Source: Planoprotostelium fungivorum
Lineage: Eukaryota > Evosea > Variosea > Cavosteliida > Cavosteliaceae
Direction: 5' to 3'
NCBI GenBank assembly: GCA_003024175.1
Contig: MDYQ01000207.1
Coordinates: 186,001-250,000 of the forward strand
Length of the DNA stretch: 64,000 bases
Of the stretch, positions 57,892 through 64,000 are shown piece by piece. A program made the translations under genes and the position numbers. How positions within the stretch are numbered: the first letter of the stretch is position 1; every line of letters starts with the position of its first letter. A model generated the notes under the pieces. That model had not been told where the DNA came from and ran no database searches. It saw only the letters and a program-made list of their open reading frames with translations.

Positions 57892-60355
57892 ATGGTCTAT
57901 GCATCATTTCTCATATGGACAGCGACGTCGGCGGGAAGAGCGGCGAAGGCTCAGATTACGTGTAGAAATATCGCCATCCATGGTTTCTGCAAGTTTAAAG
58001 ACAAGGGTGATGTCATACATTCTACCCTCAGCGGCTAAAAGAGGGAGGTTGCGAATACAATCACGATGCACCGCGCATCATCAGCGAGAGTCCGACAAAG
58101 AAGAACACGATGGAATATTCCATTCCATCTCTACAGCCCTTGACTCTGTCATTCGATGGAGGGAATGCAGATGATACAAACAACGGTGACACATCTCTTT
58201 GTCTCTCCATTCTAATGTCAACCAGCCTATCCCAGGAGAGCACCGTTCTATGGAGCTCACGAACCACTCAATGTGATTCCATATCATCCATCATCATCTC
58301 GACATCTCACGTCCCTCTCAGTACAATCAACCTCCACCCAATCCCGTCGTTTACACGGAAGCAGCCTACGGAAAGAGGAAGATGCACACCTTCTTCATGG
58401 ATCAAGAATTAAGACGCGCGCTCCTGTCCAAAGGTCTCATCGCACACGAGACCCTCCCCACCACCGGTGAAATCTCTAAGAATCTTCCATCTACAACGCT
58501 GACGTACGCAGATTCCAGGAAGAAAGACATACCCAACACGGTGGGAAGATATTCGAGTTTATTTCCGCTGGACGAAGTGAAGAACCAGAGCCACGGATCA
58601 CACTCTACGTCCACCATGGCCTTTGGTTATCCGACCAATGTCTACAAGTGCATCAGCCAAGCGGACGGGAAACATTACGTCATACGCAAGATCGAGGGTG
58701 GGTCGTCTACAGCGTTGTAGATGGAGCTGACGGTGCAGGATTTCGTCTGGCCAACGAGACGCCACTGAGGATGGGAGAGACGTGGAAGCAGGTGAATTTT
58801 CGAGGAAATTCGAGTGGTGAACTACAACGAGGCAGGTGATTCACCCCAGCGTCGTTCGTCTGCACGAGATTTTCATCAGCAGAGATTTCGGAGATAGCAA
58901 CGGTGAGGCACGATTATTTGGTACGCTGGGCTAAGAATAGCCTCAGCCGTTTTCTTTGCATATCAATATTTTCCTGCCAGCGAGACGCTCGAAAGTCGAT
59001 ACATCAGCAACAATCATTCTATTTTCCCCGTGAATGATCCATTGCCCGAGTCTGTCATATGGTCTTGCATATTACAGGTATTTTATTTTTCATCTACAAC
59101 GAATCATCACATTTGATGATGATCATCATGATGACATGATGATCATGATGACGTGATGATCATGATGACGATCACAGATCTTCTCTGCATTGAAACACAT
59201 CCACTCCTTAGGCTTAGCCGTCCGCTGTATAACCCCATCCAAGATCCTCATCACCCAGAAGAATCGGTGAAATTTCGACTCGCGACTCTCTCTCACCCCA
59301 ACAGCTTCCGTCTATCTGGCATAGCCGTTCACGACGTCATCAGCTTCGACACGAACAAGTCACTCATCACTTACCAAGCTGAAGACTACGTAGCCCTCGG
59401 CCAACTGGCTCTATTTTTAGCCACCCGAAGCACTTCAGCGGCACTCCTTCCTACGAATTTCTCACTTTCGAGTGATCGAGGTGGTGTGGCGAGTGCAGTT
59501 CACAAGATACTGGAGGGAGTGGGAGCCATGTATTCAACCGAGCTGAAGAACCTCATCGGGTGAGTCATGATGCAGATGAGGACGTCTCGTCCGTCATGAT
59601 CACGAGGGTGACGAGAACAGGAATCTTCTCGGAAAGATACCGAACATGTTGGCGGGAACGGGAGGGGCTTATCCGGTAATAGAAGACATGCAGCAGATCT
59701 TGTGTAACAAATTGTGGGCAGAAGCAGAGAGCCTGTACTGGTGAGTTTTCACCGAAATCTCGCTCCATCTTCCCAGTGGAGCACTTCTCCATCCCCTCGT
59801 GGAGAATCGGCTGATTGTAGACAGCCAGAACGATTACTTGGAGGGAGAGTTGTACAAAGAGACGGAGAACGGAAGGCTGTTCAGGCTCTTGGTGCGATTG
59901 GGATTTATCAACGAGAGACCGGAACACGATATGGACCCGACGTGGTCTGAGACAGGAGATCGTTATCTCCTCAAATTGTTCAGGGACTACGTCTTTCATC
60001 AGGTGATGATCGTGATGATGTGATGATGATGATGACGGTTGGGTAGGTCTACGAAGATCAATCGCCCGTTGTAGATTACGCACATGTTGTAGAATGTCTG
60101 AACAAGGTCAGTACCATACATCATCCATCACATCAACTCATCACATCACCATCAGAACCATCATCAAGTCCTCTGACACGAAAACAGTTGGACGTAGGAG
60201 CAGATGAGAAGATCGTGTTGACCAGCAGAGACGAGCAGAGTGTACTCGTCGTCTCGTACAGAGACCTGAAGAGATGTGTCATGGAGAGCTTCTCAGAGTT
60301 GATCAACAAGAAAGGCTTCAACTACGCTCAACCGTACCACGGCTACAACAGATAG
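57892..60355 (+). CDS. PAN3: PAN3, regulatory subunit of the PAN2-PAN3 deadenylase
   Basis: Seen: a CCCH zinc finger near the start ([17 protein letters not shown], then after a 41-nt intron [10 protein letters not shown]), a disordered linker, [19 protein letters not shown], a pseudokinase domain ([71 protein letters not shown]), a coiled coil and the C-terminal knob ([51 protein letters not shown]). Known: PAN3 dimerises, binds poly(A) and Pabp, and recruits PAN2 for cytoplasmic mRNA deadenylation; its kinase fold is naturally inactive. The start at 57892 keeps the finger in frame; an earlier Met at 57739 is possible. Introns at 58698-58738 and 58790-58833 carry repeat cores. Confidence 0.93.
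58698..58738 (+). repeat. PAN3 intron with near-palindromic repeat
   Basis: 41-nt intron with GTCTACAGCGTTGTAGATGG, differing by one base from the perfect palindromic copies in ASCC3 and LIG1. Confidence 0.65.
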
Positions 60356-60459
60356 AAGAAAAGTGGAAAAACGAAAAAAATCAGAAAACAACGAAAAATA
60401 AATACGAATTGATTATTGTGTGATGATGTGATTTATTGCTTCGGATAGAATACAATCTA
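60356..60459. terminator. Shared 3' region of convergent genes PAN3 and the LRR-GPS receptor
   Basis: 104 bp between the two stop codons. An AATAAA polyadenylation signal on the plus strand at 60397-60402, 42 nt after the PAN3 stop, lies in an A-rich stretch. Confidence 0.5.
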
Positions 60460-63400
60460 TTATTGCAGGGCGTACATGTTCTCATCGGTTTGTGCAGCCT
60501 TTGTCTGCTTCACGTCGTTGTCTTTCTTATCGAACAATTTCGATAGTTCTCTGAATGAAGGTCTCTGCTTGGGATACTTGCTCGTACACCTCTGGATCAC
60601 ATGCTTCAACTGTGGATCCCACGATTCTTCCACTGTCACTTGCACTTCTGATCTCAGCTTGTCAAGCAGTTGTGGAGGAGAGAGATTTTCGTAGAGGGGT
60701 GAGAGGGTGAGTAGATGTAGGAGCAAGAGACCGAAGGTGTACACGTCTGCTTCAAGGTTTTGTGTCATCGTCTTGACAACCTCGGGTGCCTGAGATGGAC
60801 GTTCAGTCAATGTACAACGTACGTTACGTCGGACACACCGTGTGAGAGTGGATGGTAGATGGATCGATGTGGGTGTCGTTCTGGACGAAGTGAGAGAAAC
60901 CAGTGATCTTGATTTGTCCATCGTTCATCAGTATCTGTTTCCATTCAGTTCGACACTATGAAAGGGAGATCACGTGATCAGCTGTCAATCTTGTGTGCAC
61001 TAGACCATGTTCTACTACGTAACTCATTCCTCGAGCTACCTCGTGAGCTCTGTGATGATTCAACGATGTATCTCATCCTTCTACTTGGCTTCATATTGTA
61101 AAATGTTTCTCACATGCGTACGATCGTATCTGTCGTCATGTTGACAATGTGCATGTGTCGATCGAGCGAAATGGACATAAACTCCATCACAAGTTCTACA
61201 CTCTCTTTCTGTTTCTGTCCCAAGTACTGTACGATATTGGGATGATGCATCAACTGTCTCGATCAGAAACGAAGACGAAAGGATCGACCGTCTCACTTTG
61301 ATCTTCTCGATCTCCCTGATGATGGACATCTTTCCTTCTTCGCTCGTGCTGGTCTTGATGGCAACGTGAGTGATATCACTCTGCACTGCTTTCCATATCT
61401 CTGTGTCCCTTCCCTTGTAGATCTTCTCCACGACATCATACGTGACATCGTTTCCATCCATGGTGAATAGAAATGAACGTCTGATCTTCTGTAACACGTC
61501 AATCGTGGAGAATCGATGGAGATCTCACTCTTTTTCGGACAATGAGGACGATGGCAACCAACGAGAGGGATAATAAGACGGCACTGCTGACACAGCAGAC
61601 TATGATGATGATCGTTCGGATGGAGTTCGAGTCCTGCGGTTTCATCGTGACGGCAGCATCAGCTCCAAGAGTGAAATTCGTGAGGTGATTGCAATGACAG
61701 ACGGCGAGGGAACCGTTGATTGTCAGATTACACCCTCCTCTCTCCCAAGTGTTTCCATTCTCCTTCCACCACAAGCAGACCGGCACTGTATGAATCCATT
61801 CAGCTCACAGCCAATAGATGAATCGTATCAAGTCTTCACCTAACGAGCTGTTGAAAAGAGAAGAAGGTAGAAGGCCCATGGATATGTTGATGCTCTCTCG
61901 CGTCTGCTCGATCGACATCAACTGCGTTCCGTTGTAAACGTTCACCCCGATGACACGTCCGTAACTATTTCACATGAGTACAGTAGAAATAATTATATCG
62001 GCTCACGTCTGTGTGTTGGTAGATGGAAACGGATCGTATGAGAGAGAAGACAGAGTGACAGTAGCATCTGTACTTTGCATCAGAACGTACGAATTCACCA
62101 TGACAACTCACTCGTGACATCCTTCAACACAGAAGAAGGAGCGTGGACGTACACATTCTCTGAGAGGTTAAGCTGAGTCGGTCCTTCTGTTATCACGAAG
62201 CTCCTCCCCACGATGTCGATGTTTGTAGATCGCAGATCGATCGATGTAGAATTGCGTAGAACGGCCTCGGTCAATTGAACCATGATGGCTGTGATCTACA
62301 ACGATGAGTTGAATCATAAAGAGATACATCTCACGTCCGGATTTTTTTGAATGGAATTACGGTCCAATTGATTGAGGATGCTTGGTCAGATGTGAATTGA
62401 ATCGTCATCTTTCGTACAAGTTGACCCACTTGTGCGTCACTCTGAGACAGGTCGACGTTCACGAGCTGCTGAGCTCGACGGATTGGACAGACAACTTGGG
62501 AGCAGAGCAGAGGGTCATACTTACAACTCTTCATCACCGAATTGATGGGCAAATAAGGGATCTTGTTTCCACTGATATCGCAATCATTTGTGCCGCGGAT
62601 TGCATCTTGTGGGACACTATCTAGTCGATTGCCTTGAATCGAATCGAAGAAATTGTGGCTGAGATCCACGTGAACGATACCACCCATCGAGGACGGAATC
62701 GTACCCGTGAAATCGTTGTAACTCTATTCGCGTCAGCCTGAGGCGAGATGCGAGAGTTCCCACCAGGTCGACGAAAGAGAGATTGGCCGACTGAGAGAGG
62801 ACAGAGATAGTCCCGTTGTGTGGATGATCTGTGACAACATGGCAGGCTGGTGAATCCGTTACGATCGATGACGAGCGTGGTAAGACTGTCCATTTGAAAG
62901 AGGAAGGAAGGGATCTCGCCCGAGAATCGATTCTGCACACGTCAGCTACCATCGACGCAACATCCTCACCATACTCAAGGCCAGAGTATTCAATTTGGTT
63001 AATGAAATCAACGCCTCTGGAATAGAACCATTCATGTCGTTACCACTCAAATCCAGGGTAGTTAAATTCTGTGGCAGAGTGTTGGATGAACTGTGGAGGG
63101 GTGCAAGCATGATGGAGGATAGAGAATTACTGTGGAGGTGTGAGATGATCGAAATGAAACACGCATCCATCTCACTTTCTTAGCATGAGTAAGCTCAGCG
63201 CAGTCAGTTTCGACAGATCAGGTAAGGGACCACTCAGACGATTGAAGGATAGGTTTACATATCTCAACTTGGTTAGATTGGAGAGGAAGGAAATGTTTCC
63301 GGAGAGACGGTTCTGATGAGTTCAGTCACATTCAAAGTGAGAGATGATGGAAGGATCACTTGAGTCAGTGCTAAATTTTCTAATTGGGAGAGTTTTCCGA

Positions 63401-63742
63401 GTGATGAGAGTGTTCCGTTCAATTCGTTTTGTACAATGGTGATCCTATTGATGATGCCGGGGATCTTGCATTCAACCACAACGATTGAAGGTATAGCGCA
63501 GCACTATCTTCTGCATCAGATGGATGGACGATGCAAGAAAAGGAATTCACGTCAGGATAGGTCGTAGAATTGATCTGAGGATAGTTCAACAGTCCTAAAA
63601 CACTTCATCTTCTTTCACTGTCTCAGACATCACCGTCACCTCCCATCTCGCCCCATGCGGTCCAAAAGACATCGCAATCAGTCCCAACCGCACAGTGGAT
63701 CATCAAGAGAATCCATAACCCCTTCGAAAGCTGTTCCCTCAT
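60460..63742 (-). CDS. Receptor-like protein: LRRs, GPS motif, one membrane helix, cytosolic pseudokinase
   Basis: Seen: ATG 63742 with signal peptide MREQLSKGLWILLMIHCAVG; plant-type LRRs (LTTLDLSGNDMNGSIPEALI; NRFSGEIPSFLFQMDSLTT; HVDLSHNFFDSIQGNRL); a GPS motif (VCLWWKENGNTWERGGC ... CHCNHLTNFTLG) with the HL/T cleavage triad; a membrane helix (TIIIIVCCVSSAVLLSLSLVA). The kinase-like domain follows (YDVVEKIYKG; HVAIKTS with the VAIK Lys; HHPNIVQYLG; ADVYTFGLLLLHLLT; KYPKQRPSFRELSKLF). HRDLxxxN reads VHTRLTADHI and DFG reads ITGF, so both catalytic Asp residues are lost. Known: GPS motifs self-cleave in adhesion GPCRs and polycystins. Inference: a sensing receptor signalling by scaffold. 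Introns near 61000 and in the LRRs were not all resolved. Confidence 0.78.
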
Positions 63743-64000
63743 CTTTGTGTTGTCGTCTCTTCAGGCTCTCCAGAAATGGTGTTATCCTAGAACAGCACAC
63801 CATAGGTAAATCGATCTCGTTACTTCGCGTTAGAGTAGAGTAGAGTAAAATCGCCTGACGTATAATTTATTTTAGCAGTTACTTCTGTTGACAGTGAGTC
63901 GAAAATGGTCACGTAAGTAGACATCGTTTACACATGTCCGGATTTATTGTGACACCATCTCCCTAAGGCATGGCACACGCTCCAGCATGTCTAAGAACAA
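63743..64000. other. Upstream region of the LRR-GPS receptor gene
   Basis: No supported coding sequence. A TAGAGTAGAGTAGAGTA microsatellite lies at about 63832-63848. Confidence 0.4.

Overview
This is a compact, intron-dense eukaryotic nuclear segment. About 31 protein genes lie in 64 kb on both strands. Gaps are often under 200 bp and introns are mostly 36-60 nt with GTGAGT-like donors. Intron density, gene size and content suggest a free-living amoebozoan, perhaps a protosteloid amoeba. The content behind this is a Rab11, SAM/U-box proteins, an LRR receptor with a kinase-like tail, a CRIB-VCA actin regulator and a fungal-type GT69 glycosyltransferase. The lineage is inference; the eukaryotic coding is seen directly. 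No tRNA, rRNA, CRISPR array or autonomous transposon was recognised.

Layout. 1-3.2 kb (minus): a UEV/SAM/U-box fusion running off the left edge and a secreted protein of unknown role. 3.6-12 kb: CRIB/coiled-coil/polyproline/VCA actin nucleation factor, small cupin, guanine deaminase, importin beta-1. 12-15.4 kb: protein with an acidic repeat tail, RING plus EF-hand protein, RING-H2 protein. 15.9-21 kb: RIC1 (Rab6 GEF subunit). 21.7-25.6 kb: IPT/TIG-domain protein, SAP-like basic protein, homeobox protein, SERF. 25.6-31.5 kb: GRIM-19/NDUFA13, GOT1, secreted PI-PLC-like protein with fascin-like modules, GT69 mannosyltransferase. 32-37 kb: a small hypothetical gene, RRP8, Rab11, a class I methyltransferase. 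37-46 kb: ASCC3, an 8.7-kb tandem helicase gene. 46-53.6 kb: R-SNARE, short-chain dehydrogenase, GPI-anchored surface protein, branched-chain aminotransferase, ZNF593/Bud20. 53.7-63.7 kb: DNA ligase I, PAN3, and a transmembrane LRR-GPS pseudokinase.

The genes do not form one pathway. Themes are membrane traffic (RIC1, GOT1, Rab11, R-SNARE, UEV protein), ubiquitin signalling (U-box and two RING proteins), RNA and ribosome quality control or processing (ASCC3, PAN3, RRP8, ZNF593) and the cell surface (GPI protein, PI-PLC-like protein, LRR-GPS receptor).

The most unusual signals are: (1) a short sequence family, core CTCGTTGTAGAT in either orientation, recurring in some 30 introns of unrelated genes, with one 30-nt stretch identical between an ASCC3 intron and a DNA ligase intron; (2) introns that appear to be only 21-23 nt long; (3) a UEV fused to SAM and U-box modules; (4) an LRR-GPS-transmembrane protein whose kinase domain has lost the catalytic motifs. 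Exon borders were inferred by eye from reading frame and GT/AG sites, so multi-exon coordinates are outer limits only.
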